Below are positions 12,590 to 24,985 of a DNA stretch of 64,000 nucleotides, piece after piece. The notes below the pieces were generated by a model, which searched no databases, had not been told where the DNA came from, and was given only the letters and a program-made list of their open reading frames with translations. Made by a program: the position numbers and the translations under genes. The stretch lies in NCBI RefSeq assembly GCF_024362695.1, contig NC_065407.1:5518001-5582000 (forward strand), in the 5' to 3' direction. The stretch comes from Pectinophora gossypiella. Taxonomy: Eukaryota > Arthropoda > Insecta > Lepidoptera > Gelechiidae. Within the stretch, counting starts at the first letter, position 1; each line of letters begins with the position of its first letter.

Positions 12590-12925
12590 ATGTACTATTT
12601 TCTATACTTTTGCGATGGAAAATTCCACGTGATATTGAAGTTTTCGTCATCGTGTCACTAACACTTGTATGTACATGTCGTGTGCAAGGGTGCAAAGGTG
12701 CAAGGGACATTGTGATGAATACCGAGGGGGACGATCAGCTCATGATTTCGAGTCGATATCGAGCGTATTCTCCAGTCAGAAAATTCGAGAAAATGTTAAA
12801 AGGTTTTATTTAATTATTATCAGTTTCATACTTTTCCGACGGGAAATTCTACTTGATATCAACTCAGAATCTTGCTCTGAATCATCCCCTAAAGTTTTCG
12901 TTACGGTGTCACTAACACCTTGTAT
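12590..12925. mobile_element. Palindromic MITE copies, partly rearranged
   Basis: 'gcgatggaaaattccacgtgatatt'-type and 'aactcagaatcttgctctgaat' blocks plus terminal 'gttacggtgtcactaacacc' identify the 2938-3345 family. Two partial units appear to abut. Confidence 0.55.
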
Positions 12926-12936
12926 AACCTTATAAC

Positions 12937-13265
12937 GGCCTCTGTGGTCCAGTGGTTGAGCGTTGGTCTCACGATCCGGAGGCCCCGGGTTCGAATCCCG
13001 GTAGGGGCATATCACAAAAATCACTTTGTGATCCCTAGTTTGGTTAGGACATTACAGGCTGATCACCTGATTGTCCGAAAGTAAGATGATCCGTGCTTCG
13101 GTAGGCACGTTAAGCCGTTGGTCCCGGTTACTATTTACTGATGTAAGTGAGTAATCGTTACATGAGCCATGTCAGGGGCCTTTGGCGGCTCAATTACAAC
13201 CCTGACACCAGGGTTGATGAGGTTGGTATTCTACCTCACGACCCACACGATAAGAAGAAGAAGAC
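12937..13265 (+). mobile_element. tRNA-derived SINE, best-preserved copy
   Basis: The first ~72 nt are tRNA-like: A box 'tggtccagtggttgagcg', B box 'gggttcgaatcccg'. The body includes 'cctagtttggttaggacatt', 'cttcggtaggcacgttaagc' and 'cacccacacgataagaagaa'-like 3' text. Further copies are at 31795-31915, 50690-50960 and 52364-52690 (plus) and 52195-52325 (minus). Pol III transcription is expected for such heads; mobilisation would need a partner LINE. Confidence 0.75.
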
Positions 13266-13725
13266 CTTATACACAGCCCGCCCACAACCCACACGTTTAA
13301 TCTGCACATTATTGCGTTTTAATGTAACAGAAAAATACCTTACAAAGTGATCGATCACTTAAACAAATTCTTGCAACGCTTTAGGTTTTAAATCTTCATT
13401 ATTCATACTTTGATGACAATCTTAAAAAAATATTACCTACTACTTACTTATTGTTTTAACGTGTCTCCGTACAAAGTAGTATTAAGAGATACAAAATGTA
13501 TGAAAACGACGGTACTTATTTCGTCATGAACATTGAGATGAAGATAAACCAGGTTCACGTTTCAAATTCATGTGTTTTTTTCTTTTTTTTTAATTCTTTA
13601 TATTGATAATTGTCTATCAAATATGTCAAAAAAAATGAACTGAATATAGAGCATATAGCAAAAAAAGGCGAACGTCGTATCTTATAAGGAGGTGAATGAA
13701 TTGGTCTTTGACACACAAGAATAGA

Positions 13726-13833
13726 GAATGCTACAGCGACAAGAGCGTGGCTCTTAAATTAGTGAGGTGATGATAGGGCGTTATACTTCGGCTCTATCAT
13801 CACCTCACTAATTTAGGTTTAGGTTAGGCTTAG
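13726..13833 (+). repeat. Retroelement hairpin tail, small palindrome and TTAGG-like run
   Basis: 'gctacagcgacaagagcgtg' starts the conserved hairpin tail. 13757-13817 then folds on itself ('ttagtgaggtgatgata' / 'tatcatcacctcactaa'). 13812-13833 reads as four TTAGG-type units with one-base interruptions. Confidence 0.5.
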
Positions 13834-13959
13834 GTGATATACCGTTTAGTTTAAGATTTACTGTCGACGATCACTTGGTCGGTCTGTCAGTTAATTGTGT
13901 TTGCTGTGGTATCACGTTGGTCTAACAGAAAGCTCGATGGGGTGTGGCTATTTAGTTCA

Positions 13960-14165
13960 TCAATGCTGCATGGGATTAACTGTCTGAGAACTGATATTAG
14001 GCAGCTTAATTACTCAATTGTATACAAATATTTTTCTTGCAGCTTCTTTTCCCCGGCTATACAGGTTGTGAGAAGCTGCATAGTTTTAGGCGAATGATAA
14101 ATAAAAATTGACGATTCAAAGTGTAACTATGTTACCTACTGAATAAAGATATTTTGAATTTAAAT
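13960..14165 (+). mobile_element. LINE 3' end
   Basis: 'gcagcttcttttccccggct'...'gaataaagatattttgaatt' is the 3' terminus of a LINE family whose other copies (25108-25290 and 29180-29640) lie on the minus strand. All three end in a variable A/T-rich (TTTGAATT)-like tail. No ORF remains. Confidence 0.55.
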
Positions 14166-14169
14166 TTGA

Positions 14170-15420
14170 AAAATCGAATTGACGTATCTTTGACTGCTTA
14201 CATAACCACAAAGTTGTAGTCATGATGTGACCATAAATTGGTAGCGTCTGGATACGGAGTAAAAGGCATAGAATCGGTTTAAGTGCTTGTCATCCTTGTA
14301 ATCCCTGGTATGACATATCGTAAATCGTGACGAGGCTATGTGAGCGCTAATGCAGGATATTGGCTTGTTGTATTCAACAGACTTAAGAGCTAGTAAATCT
14401 ATATATACATCTATATATATATATATAAGCTTTTTTGTTCAGACAAGTGTCCCCTATCGATTTGCACAGGTTTCATCGTGCGCCGCAGTTTTAAAAAGTC
14501 CGCCAGGTGGCGCCACCAGGCTATGCCAGCCTCCATAGTGAAATGTTCAATGCCCTTTGACTGACGAATTAAGGTTCCTCGTTCACGCATCCACTTGAGC
14601 GAGCAAGTACAAGTTGCGAGGCTTGAATATGGAAAGTATTTTACCCAAATGATGTCAAAAACTATCAATTTTCTCATTGGTTATGACAGACATTAAGTAG
14701 GTAGGTATCTGTTCTTTTTTTCTCTTGGCTCTTCTATAAGCAGATGATTGGAGTGCGATATCCTGAAAAAATCGCAGATGTCCCATTACTCGCGTGTACC
14801 AAGGACCTTATTTTATGTCGCATCGCGTCGCGCTTGCATAGCGTGCTAGTCCTGCTGATGTACCCTTTATCCAACTGCATACATTTTATTGTCAATCTTG
14901 GTGGCGCCACCTTCGAGTGATTATTCTGGATTCGGTTGCCGGCATGAAGCTGGTTGCAGAACCAGTATCCTCTATCAACTAACACATTTCGTTGGTTCAG
15001 CAACAGATATTGACTCGACTGAGGCGACAGAGTTGTTTGACGACGAACAATAAAAAAGGTACCAAAATTAGTTCATTATGTACTTCATTATTTAAAGTCT
15101 CTGTAGCAAAAAGGCCGTGGGAACATTTTGTCTTGTTTTGGTAGGGTAGGTAAACACCCACTTAGCAGAAGTACGTAGATATAAGAATTTTGTAAATGAA
15201 CATTCGACAAGACATTTCTTATGACGGTAATTATTTTTGGCTTCGGACTAAATCTGGACGCGGTGACGCTTTCCTAGCAAATGGTTATTCTTTTTAGCCT
15301 TGAAAGCATCAAGATTATATCTTATTTGGGAACATACTAAAAACATGCTAAAAGAAGAAGCGAAGAAATAAAAAAACAAATGAAGCTGTTGTAAAAAAAA
15401 TTCAATTACTATAATATATA
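14170..15420. other. Intergenic, no gene seen
   Basis: Two short GGTGGCGCCACC palindromes occur (about 14506 and 14900). 15260-15350 is a diverged scrap of the LINE 3' text seen at 17490-17860. Nothing else supported. Confidence 0.35.
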
Positions 15421-15895
15421 CAGGTTGTTAGTGACATCGTAACAAATACTGAGGGGGATGTTTCAAACCATGATTCTGAGTTATTATCAAGGACAATTTT
15501 TCGTCATAGAATTAGGTAACGATTTCTGTAGTCCTTTTAAATTATACTATACTTTTGCGATGGAAAATTTCACTTCATAAATTATCTCAGAATAATGAGC
15601 TGAAACAACTCTCTCAGTATTCGTTACGATGTCACTTACACACCATACAAGTACATACGTACAGTTATACAGCTAGTTAGTTATACAAGTAGGTATGAAT
15701 GTTAGTGACACCGTAACGAATACTGAGGGGGATGGTTCAGACCATTATTCTGAGTTAATATCAAGTGGAATTTTCTTTTTAATAATTTTCAGTTCCATAC
15801 TTTTGCGACGGAAAATTCCACTTGATATCAACTCAGAATCATGGTCTGAATAATCCCACAAGTTTTCGTTACAATGTCACTAACAGCCTGTATAA
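15421..15895. mobile_element. Two palindromic MITE copies
   Basis: 15421-15650 and 15697-15895 each run from 'gttagtgaca.cgtaac' to its inverse 'gttac.atgtcactaaca'. The second copy is compact (about 199 bp) and near-symmetric, the best reference for the family. Confidence 0.7.
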
Positions 15896-15899
15896 AATA

Positions 15900-17485
15900 A
15901 ATAATACTGGTTTTTATTTTTACTGATAAGTATCACTGGTTTTCCAAGATACAGTGTGGGCCTAGTTTGAGACCGTTTGTTCATTAATGTATTTTTTGTA
16001 TGTTTACTCATTATGCCTAATTACCTTTTACTTTGCTGTATTTCTCAGAAAATAAACATAATGTTGCTTTTTATTCATTTTACATTTCATTTTAGTTATC
16101 ACTTACTGTATGAGTCTAGCGAGGTCATAGCACACCTAACTTTTGAGGTAGTATGGAGATAATAGTCGCATAATACCTATACGTTTTCGTATCCTCATAA
16201 CATTGGATACACATTGTTATACATAGTTACTAGAAAAATACATTTGACTGCCATCTTGGGACGGCTATCAGCGCTTTAGGAGTGATTTATGAGTTACCTT
16301 ATGGCCATAACTCATCTAAACGTCCCAGCCAAATCACCGGCGACGTTCGCCAAACAATTCATATTGAAATGTATGGTGGACTCTCTTGGCGACGCTTTGG
16401 CAACTTGGCATCTCTTTGGAAACGAAGGAATTTAATTATAAATTATTTGACGACGGTGTCGTCGACATGGCTTTGGCGTCTCAGTTACTGCCCTCGGCCA
16501 TGTTAAGGCCTTTGGCGGTTCAATAATAACCATGACTCCAGGCTTGATGAGGTCAGCCATTGATCTTTCCAGTAAGAAGAATGTGGCCCTTACTGTGACC
16601 CTGATGGTTGCATGACTATTTCAAATTCAGGTATCACACGGAAATACAAATGAACCTCACAATAGCGTATCCAACCGTCCTTGGATCCTTATCATTGCAT
16701 GTCCGTCCTGAACCTTTGTTCGTTATGGTGTGGGTTTCTACAAATAACCTCATATGCATATTTGTAGGTGGGTAAAATTATATCTTTATTGCCTTTTTAA
16801 GATATATACAAACAATAGTATCTAGTTTATTAATAAAAAAAAATATTAATAACTCAGAGAGGTTGCTGTTATAAATTACATTTAGCTACTATTTAGAATA
16901 AATTTTTATTTATTTGACTATCGATTACGAATACATTTCGTAGTGCATTTTATTTTGTTTAAACAATATTCTTGTGGGGCTTGTTTTTAGTGTGCAGTCG
17001 GGTTTTTTGTTTTTATTTAACAATTATTTTTTTTAATAATTATGAAAGTATCAGCCTTTTCTAGTAACTATTTTTGACTGCTCCTGCCCTCTGCTGTCGA
17101 CTAGCCGAATCAACGAGTAAGCGAGAGGAAGATATAAATAGAACAGAGCAGACGTATATTGTAAACCCACATTTGTTTTAGAGTTACTCACGAGCTCCTT
17201 AAAATATAAAGAGAACAGTAATAATGTGTTTTTGTATTATTCTAGGTATGTAATTGACAGAGTCACAATTTATGTATACTTAAAATATGAACAATTTTAA
17301 ATCAGCACTTCCGCAATATTCTCACACTAAAGATGTCTTCATGACCTCATCGCTTCAATGTTAAAGAATTTGTCTCTCTAATAACAAATCTGTTGTTTCT
17401 TTTAGCTTCTACAATGAACTGCGAGTCAATAAAATTTAAAAATTGCTGTCAACTGTTTATCCTAAACCGAACCTTGTCTGAAAAC
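15900..17485. other. Intergenic, no gene seen
   Basis: 16490-16560 carries SINE 3' scraps ('ggcctttggcggttcaata', 'gcttgatgaggt'). The remainder is AT-rich without recognisable features. Confidence 0.35.
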
Positions 17486-17489
17486 TATT

Positions 17490-17860
17490 TTTTTTTTTTA
17501 CTTACGATGGGTTTGCTCTTGGCCCCAGATTTGCCCGAAGGCATTAATTGACGAGGCGTAAGATGAAGCGAGATCGCCCATAAGGTGCCTGTTCACTCTG
17601 GCCTTGAAAGCACCCGGGTTATATGCATTCGGAAATACATAAGGCAGCAAAGAATTTTCCACTTAGGAGTGCGCATAATGAAGGACGATGCGAAGCGCTT
17701 TGTGCGAATAGTTGGGATATCCACCAAATAGGGATGGAACCCGGCCGTACGTCTGGAAGTCCGAAGATAAAAGAGGGATGGTGGAATGAGCTCGGGTAGA
17801 TTGCGGGCACACTCCCCAAAGTGTAGTCTGTAGTATACCGACATACTGGCGACTTTTTGC
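17490..17860 (-). mobile_element. LINE 3' fragment with poly(A) on minus strand
   Basis: Begins at a (T)9-10 run and continues 'gggtttgctcttggccccag', 'aaggtgcctgttcactctgg', 'ggatatccaccaaata'. The minus frames are open only in short stretches. It is consistent with the 3' end of a retrotransposon, 5'-truncated. Confidence 0.5.
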
Positions 17861-18235
17861 CCATGTGCTTAGCTGTTAACAACTTTTCAGAGAGTACACT
17901 CGGGTGCAGAAGAAAACACATGCATTAGTGCGCTTACCTACAGACGACGGCACTCCATCGACGATGCGACGTCGACGGTACAGCCTTGCTAACGACTGTG
18001 TAGCGATAACGTCATCGTTGTGCAGCGGCGATGTCGCCCAGTTGTATCGTCGCAGCAAATCAAGTGTCATTGGTCTGTAAGCGCCCTAATCATCTCCCTA
18101 GCGTTAGGTATATCCAGTTTCCACGGGGATCCGCTTATCTAACCTGGGTAAATCCTGTGAGTACCAAAACCCTTACGTGGGAAGCCCTTAGTCTGCATTT
18201 TGTTTGGAAAATTGCATTTTAAATAATCTTAAACC

Positions 18236-18560
18236 TAAAATAAATGAACTATATTTATTTATTTAAGTACACATACAGCAATAATTTGGTATATATGCTT
18301 GCCAATTACATGCGTAAACAGCAGTTACAGTAAATTAAAACAAACTATATAAATACTAAATTATTTAAAGAATACACATGCATAATATAGTTCTTAGTTC
18401 ATTAAAATTCTTTAAGTATTTAAAATAATTCAAAAAAAAAGAAAATATGTTTCAGGTAGGGTACAATATTAGTTTTACAAGTTTTAAAAATAATAAACAC
18501 GTGAAACTTAAAATATGAATAATAATAAATTAAGTAAGTAAGTAGTTTAAGTATTGTGAT
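18236..18560. other. AT-rich segment, possible LINE 3'UTR
   Basis: 'ctatatttatttatttaagt' followed by AT-rich text resembles a reverse-oriented LINE 3' tail. Unproven. Confidence 0.25.
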
Positions 18561-18697
18561 TTTTGTGATTTCTGTTTTGTAATGCCCTATTAATGGCACC
18601 TGCGTGTGCCTCTATTTAACTTTCACGGCGCATTAGCGCTTCGGCACTGTAATGTCGTGAAAAAAAGGTATAATAAATAAAAAAGGTATAATATACT

Positions 18698-19210
18698 ATG
18701 ATGATTGAGAAGTTGCAAAACAAATTCACAAGAGCGTTATATTTAAGATTATATGGAATATACCCCTTTTATCCGCTGATGTATCCATCGCTATTTGTTC
18801 TAGGCATGGTTGGATATTTCCGGTTAGAGGTCAGAAGGAACGTAGCATTAGTTTTATATGTATATAAGATACTCAGGGGGTACATCCACAACCCTGATAT
18901 ACTTAAATGTCTAAGGTTAATTGTACCCAATATTGAACATTCGGCTAGGCGTCTTCCTACAATGTTCGCAGTAGATATTGGTCGTACCAACCTCGGGAAG
19001 CACTCACCTATTGCCCGGGCTACTCGCGCGATTAACGAAATAGCTCAAGAAAACCCGGACACAGATTTATATACATGTTCGTTGGCGGAATTCACTAATA
19101 TCAGTCTAAAGTTTTTTAGTAAATAGTTTGCATACATTGTCGATTTGGTTTATCTGTAATGACTATGTATATGTGAAATAAATAAAATAAAATAAATAAA
19201 TAAATAAAAA
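18698..19210 (+). pseudogene. 5'-truncated LINE: reverse-transcriptase C-terminal 142 codons plus tail
   Basis: The ORF at 18698-19126 contains the RT-thumb/C-terminal pattern 'IEKLQNKFTRALYLRLYG', 'VGYFRLEVRRNVALVLYVYK' and 'RTNLGKHSPIARATRAINE', typical of Jockey/CR1-type non-LTR elements. No catalytic core is present. The stop is followed by a ~70-nt 3'UTR and an (AATAA)n tail to about 19210, marking a target-primed insertion. The reading frame is still open, so this insertion may be fairly recent. Confidence 0.7.
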
Positions 19211-20110
19211 ATATAAAATTGAATAAGAAAAGGTTACATCTAAGTGTGAGGGTGCTGATGAATGTGTGTGAGGGTGAGTGTATGTATGTGTGTGAGTGTG
19301 GGTGTCGTACGTACATAAGTGTTGAGGGAGATAAAGATAATAGGAGATTTTAAGTGTCAGAGGTATACCGCCATGGCCACGGCTCTCATAATATATCAAG
19401 ATAAGATTTTCACAGGGCTGGAAAATATAGTGTGAAAGAGAGATCTATAGCCAGCAGAGGGTGGATACAGACTGAGTAGATAGAGAAGGAAGAGGCCCTT
19501 CACTAGTGTTCCCCCAGTTATCATAATATAACTTAATATTTACTTAAACATTGTACTATAAGGTCAATGGATTCGTTCAACCCATAGTTAGTTTCATAAT
19601 TCACACTACGAGTCCTTGAAAAGCTGTCCTTTTGCCAAGCAAAAAATTACTTTAAAACATTGGGTCAAGGTAGAAAATCCCGTTTGAGTGAGATAGCGAT
19701 TCGTGTGACAGATCGCGTCGATCAACTCTTGCGCATAGATTTATGGTTCAGTAAGCCAGTTGTATTTTGAGTGTCGCGGATTTAGCACCTCTGGTTTTTT
19801 TTTTTTTGTGGCTAGGACTGCGCGAGTGCCAATTACCTAGCAATTATATGGTGTGCCTTCAAGGTTTGTGATGATTATTATTTTATTTTTAACTCTTTAA
19901 GATTTTCAAGACGAAAATTTTAACCTCAATTTATGTTTATTTATTTACGTATGTTTATGTATTTTAAATTAAAAATATATTTGTGTTAATAACTTTTATC
20001 TGTGCCATTTTAATTTTATTTTTGCAATGGTTGCATTTTAGATTCAATCTGATTAAGGAAATTAATTATTAATATATATTTTTAAACATAGGTTTATGCA
20101 ATAAATAGTA
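19210..20110. other. Intergenic with (TG)-rich minisatellite-like text, no gene seen
   Basis: 19240-19310 is rich in 'gtgtgtgagggtg' variants. 19790-19805 is a poly-T run. No coding feature supported. Confidence 0.35.
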
Positions 20111-20114
20111 AAAT

Positions 20115-20265
20115 ATGGTCGTGTCGACCAGGAATTGTGCCCGATCAATTGCAATAGGCTCAGTTCCTATTACATGGGACTTAAACATAGCTAGCGTGGA
20201 GTGGTCCTTATATACCTATTATACACTTCTGCCTACCCCTTCGGGTATACAGGCGTGATGCCATA
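20115..20265 (+). repeat. Dispersed repeat copy (ACATGGGACTTA family)
   Basis: Best copy of the family at 110-235 and 24510-24625, including 'tctgcctaccccttcgggta'. Confidence 0.5.
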
Positions 20266-20984
20266 ACAATGTTATGTGATAAATAATTACATGATAATTA
20301 ATTATTAATGTAAGTTCTTCAACTTGTAGTTTTTAAATCCAATTCTGATGTTGATTATCTTAATTAATTCAAACTAAAATTGTTTAATTCTCGCATTCTA
20401 TTGTGAGTAAATCTGTATTTTAATACCTGATTCATTGTTTTTTTTTTTTAAGTATTTGAATAATAATTCGCTGCTTGAAACAATACCATTAATTTTCTAA
20501 ATATTATTCCATCTTCTGTTGGTAAAACTACTGAACCGAATATAATGTAAATTGTTACAGTTAATTACCTTATTGACCGTCTCGCTTGTGTTTTGACGTC
20601 ATTGGTTTAACAAATAAGTTTACTTTATTTTCAATTTATCTGGTTGTTGCGTTTTCGTGGTTGTATTTTTGCAGTTGGTAAGTTTGTGAGTAATGAACCA
20701 AGATATATATATATATATATATATACTTAAACATAAACAGGAGACACACAAACGGAATCATTCAGATATTCATCCCAAGATGGATGTAATGAACCGTGGT
20801 GGCGCTACCATGGTGTCCTATCTCAATAGATAGGGCCTATATTCTATATGAAGTATTTTAGTATTTTATCAAGTGAGAGTATTCAGTGCTCCCCATTTAT
20901 CCGGCCAAGTATTTATTACCATTATCATCTCCCTAGAATTACCCCGTTTTTCACAGAATCCACTTACCTAACCTGACGATTTGA

Positions 20985-21235
20985 CAGGTCTGGTATTTTA
21001 CAGATGCGACTGCCCGTCTGACCTTCCAACCCGCGAACGGAAATCCAGCCCAATACAGGTTAGGTTAGTTAGTCTGCTTTTCTCAGGAATGTGGGTTTCT
21101 TCACGATGTTTGCCTTAACCGCTGAGAACATGATAATCATTTTTTATGCAATCATGAATTAAACAATCATTGGTTTAGGCCTGTGCTGGATTCGAACCCA
21201 ACTGTGCTACCACAGCTCACCCAAGCAGTTAATAC
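20985..21235 (-). mobile_element. tRNA-derived SINE, second type, reverse orientation
   Basis: 'accttccaacccgcgaa', 'caggaatgtgggtttcttca', 'aatcattggtttaggcctgt' and 'ctggattcgaaccca' are the complement of the family described at 11668-11960. Confidence 0.55.
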
Positions 21236-21239
21236 CATA

Positions 21240-22035
21240 TTATTATGCAGCAAATCCACAAAAATATTTCTTAAAGTTGTAATTTTCCCAAATCGTGACG
21301 TCAGATAAGCATCGACCTTGACGTAAGATGTTCCAGTTCGGAAGGGTTATATACAGACCTACCTCATGACCAAAGTGAAACAAGGTAAAAAACAATTATT
21401 AAAAAAAATGTGTGTTTATTTAATTATTTACCTTATTGAACAAAGGGAAGCTAGTTTACTCACCCCTCAGTAATCATTCTAACTCAATGTGTCAAACTAA
21501 GAAACACAATGTAAACCACAAAACATTTTAGTGCCCATAAAATAAGACACACATTATATTCATAATAGGACAATAGTGTAACAAATGGCGGCTTCACTCC
21601 ATCCTACAACAAAACAACTAGGCGTCAGCGGGTAGGTATTTCATCCTTACATCATCCATCATTCTTGTGGACATGCCACCAATCTGCTCTAAACGTTTCG
21701 CCTCTTCCTCTTTGATGCGAACAGCGAAGGATTGGAACTGACAGGCGCGTCGTCTGTTTTTCCAACTCGTTATTATCTGGGAGTCTTCAAGGCTACAGTG
21801 AATATACATTATTGCTAGCTAAGCGTGATCCACCCTAGACCACATTGTAACTTACCATCAGGTGAGATTGTGGTCAAACGCAAGCCTTAAATAAAAAATC
21901 CTGCCATTTTTAAAACGAATCGACGTAGATGGAACTACTTTCGTGGATCATCTGAATCGACCTATAATGAAATAACTAAATAATTATACTGGTGGATAAA
22001 ACAATCTACTCGAATTCTGTTGCCGAGTTTAATAG
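21240..22035. other. Intergenic, no gene seen
   Basis: A minus-strand 63-codon ORF at 21618-21809 has no recognisable motif and is probably chance. Confidence 0.35.
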
Positions 22036-22039
22036 CTAA

Positions 22040-22400
22040 CTAAAAAAAATAAGTTTTAAAAATAAAACCCAACTACGGAATAATTGCGCTCTAAGAAGTA
22101 TGAAACAAGCACTGAAATTCTATAAAGAAAAAGACTCACATTCCATAAGGAGATTTTCTAAAAAAATATAACGTTGAAAACTAAAACCTTGCTACGGATA
22201 AATTACGCTCTAAAAAGTATGAACCAAGGTATTCTGTTCTGTCTCTGAAATTCTTCCGAATAGTGATGTTTAGAAAATGCCTTGTTTTAACAAACTCTAA
22301 CAAAATCTTCCACTATTACTATATTATTCCACTTGATATTAACTCAGAATCATGAGCCGACTCATCCCCCTTAGCACTCGTTACGATGTCACTATCTCTT
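22040..22400. mobile_element. Foldback-family ends and a half palindromic MITE
   Basis: 22040-22110 and 22165-22265 are two same-direction copies of the 'aaaactaaaaccc.gctacgga' end. 22325-22395 is one arm of the 2938-3345 MITE family. Confidence 0.45.
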
Positions 22401-22950
22401 TATGCCACATGGTAGGTAGATAAGTGGGTAGGTAACATTAAAAATGGCAAAGGCAATGTATACAGACTCCCAAAGTCAGAAAATAAGATAAAATAATGTG
22501 ACTCATTTGCTTAAACCAGAGTATTTTTCCAAATGCTCGGTAAGTAATAAAACTTGAGTTGATTTTTTTGTCCACAAGAATACTCTTGTGTATAAGGAAA
22601 TTTCTGATAAAAGTTGCCTTTAGTTAAAAACCGGATACGCCCATGTCATCCACTGAATATTTTGTATTATCATTTTATGATGGAGAGAGAGAGGGCAACA
22701 ACTAAGTATAGGTATCAGAACGAGGCCTTTCACATCTTACTTCGCGCTATAAATTCAAGGTTTCAGCTTGCGACAAAAATAGGCTTGCGTGTTTTTTTTT
22801 TAGCTGGGTAGATTCGCTGTACTTGTTTTCTTTTTCTTTATATTCTCTCTTAAAGACTTTCAATTAAATATTATATTTATAATTATCTTTACAAATGTGT
22901 GATCATTATGAAAATAAAATGTTGGATTATTTGGACGATGAGTTGATGCA

Positions 22951-23058
22951 TTAACCCTTTCACGGACAGAGAACATTGATGGTTCATAATAAATAAAAAG
23001 GTAGTATGACACCTTGGAATCGGAACGTCCGTAGACGTTCTGTACTTGAAAGTGTTAA
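22951..23058. mobile_element. TTAA-flanked MITE (piggyBac-like)
   Basis: Starts TTAA|CCCTTTCACGGACAGA and ends CTGTACTTGAAAGTG|TTAA, so imperfect terminal inverted repeats abut the TTAA target. A second copy is at 30280-30386 with the same interior ('attgatggttcataata', 'tatgacaccttggaatcgga'). Confidence 0.65.
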
Positions 23059-23382
23059 TCACCATTCAGTTCAATAATTCATCGTGGAACGAATAAGTTC
23101 GGAATTCTATTCGGAATAGCCGCAGGTTATAAGTTTGTTGAAGAGGCTCTTTTTATTATTGGGAATTTTTAATATTTGAGAATGTTTTTATTGGCACTGC
23201 CTATCTCGTTCATGATTAAGGGCGAATTTTATAATTATGTTATTATCATCATCATTAATTTAATGATTTAATCTTGTATAAATTAAAACTACATAAACAA
23301 GTACATTCCCACACAACAATATTAACAAACAAATTTTAAAATAAGAATAAAAAGCTATAAATAAAAAATGTCGTCCAGCTCG

Positions 23383-23640
23383 TCACATCGAGGCAAAGTC
23401 CCCAGAAAACTGGCCACGTTGCCTCTCTGCACCGCCAAACTGACCCTTTGGGCTAGCTGATATCGAATGAATCGTCTTTAAAAACTGATTTGCTTCTGGA
23501 CCCCATTGGCCCAACGTTTCTACAGCAAAAGGCAAGAAAAAATAATCTGCACCCAGACCCAAAAATATAGCTTTTTCTCGATATAACATTCTCCATGCTA
23601 CTTTTTTAGGGAAAAATAGAGCAGTGGTTTCCCTCTTGCC
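23383..23640 (-). pseudogene. C-terminal scrap of a retroelement polyprotein
   Basis: Minus frame contains 'FFLPFAVETLGQWGPEANQF' and '..QRGQFSGDFASM', a pattern I associate with the extreme C-terminus of retroelement polyproteins (plavETlG.wgpea..f.....QRGN). No catalytic domain is present. The flanking 'ggaaggcaagagggaaaccac'-type text recurs at 30045-30065 next to a hairpin tail, suggesting both belong to one family. Confidence 0.4.
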
Positions 23641-24139
23641 TTCCGCCCACGATTATAATTATGTAAGTAATTCAAAACAGCATTCTTTTTGTACGATATT
23701 TCTTATTTATTTAATCATTAATTGTACAAAGGATGACATAGAAACGAAATATGACAACAAGAGACAATAGGCACAACTTCATTCTAATAGAAGTTTCTTT
23801 CTGTATTTTTGTGCAAAAAAGATCACTTATAGAGTGTAAAGTATATTGTAAATACTTTGTTATTTATAGCGTTTTCGTCTTGTTATCGCACGAGTTGTAC
23901 TTTTTTATCTGTCCAGTCAAAGTTTTAACAGTTCCACGAGAATTGTATATCTATGCACTTGGGAATACGCCAAGTCCGGTTTAAATATTTACTTAAACAT
24001 AGAATAAATAAGGATTGCCACAATTCATGACTACTCTTCTGTTTACAAGGCAATACAGCGCAAGGAAAACATGATTACCTACAAACACACTTAATATTAC
24101 ATACGCACACACATACATACATAAAATAAGCATAAGGGT

Positions 24140-24625
24140 AAGCAAAGACTGTGGAATTCCATTTGCTTCGTTCCTGACATACTTCTTTTACGCACGCTGG
24201 TTCAGAGTACACACACTATACACACACACACACATACAATTATAAACGATATGATCAATATTCCCAACAGTAAAAAGACGCAAAACGAAGGCGGATACGA
24301 CCAGAGTACAAGAAAGATCAATTTGAACAATGTTCTTACTATTAAGGAGTTTTTTACTATTAGTAAGGGAACTGTACAGTGTACATCATTGGTCATGATA
24401 ACCCTGTTTGGAGAACGTGGGTTCGAAGGCTCGGGCTGTAAACCACTGAATTCGACTTTAATTAAAATATATGTATCGATCGTAGACAGTTGACATTTCA
24501 CATGGTTTCCAACATTTTGTGCCCGGTTAATGGCAATAGAATCACCCTTTATTACACGAGACTTATACAAAGCTGGCGAGGTGTGGGTGTATATACTATA
24601 CACCAGTTCCTATCCATGTTACGTA
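24140..24625. repeat. LINE RT-tail scrap and ACATGGGACTTA-family repeat
   Basis: 24140-24215 matches the LINE fragment at 376-690 ('aattccatttgcttcg', 'cacgc.ggttcagagtac'). A (CA)n run (24219-24236) follows. 24510-24625 is the third copy of the repeat at 110-235. Confidence 0.4.
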
Positions 24626-24985
24626 CGTTACAGACATAAGCAATAATATAATGTACCTGCTTTAGAACCCTGTCGCATTGGCATATTTGCTATTTAATTA
24701 GACTTATAGTTCAATTCGACAAAGAGTTAATGTGACATTGTACTTAAGTGTAACTATATTCATTAAATGCGCATGATCGTACCTAATCAGGGAATTAAGC
24801 TACACTCTCCGAAATTCCCATTAATAATTATGGTGAATTATTTGTTTGGAATGGACACAATCCCCTAATCAAATTTCAGAACATGTCTATTGAATTATTT
24901 CAATGATTTTAAGATTAAATAATCCATAAAATTATATTGCAACCACGCAATAAACAAATTGATGCAAATATATTCAAATTCAAAC

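Noticed and set aside
12937..13008. Candidate functional tRNA gene
   Set aside because: A and B boxes are present but the acceptor stem does not pair and SINE body sequence follows; it is a SINE head.
17593..18222. Several overlapping ORFs of 60-100 codons on both strands
   Set aside because: They lie over a LINE 3' fragment and adjacent DNA, overlap each other in different frames, and contain no domain pattern.
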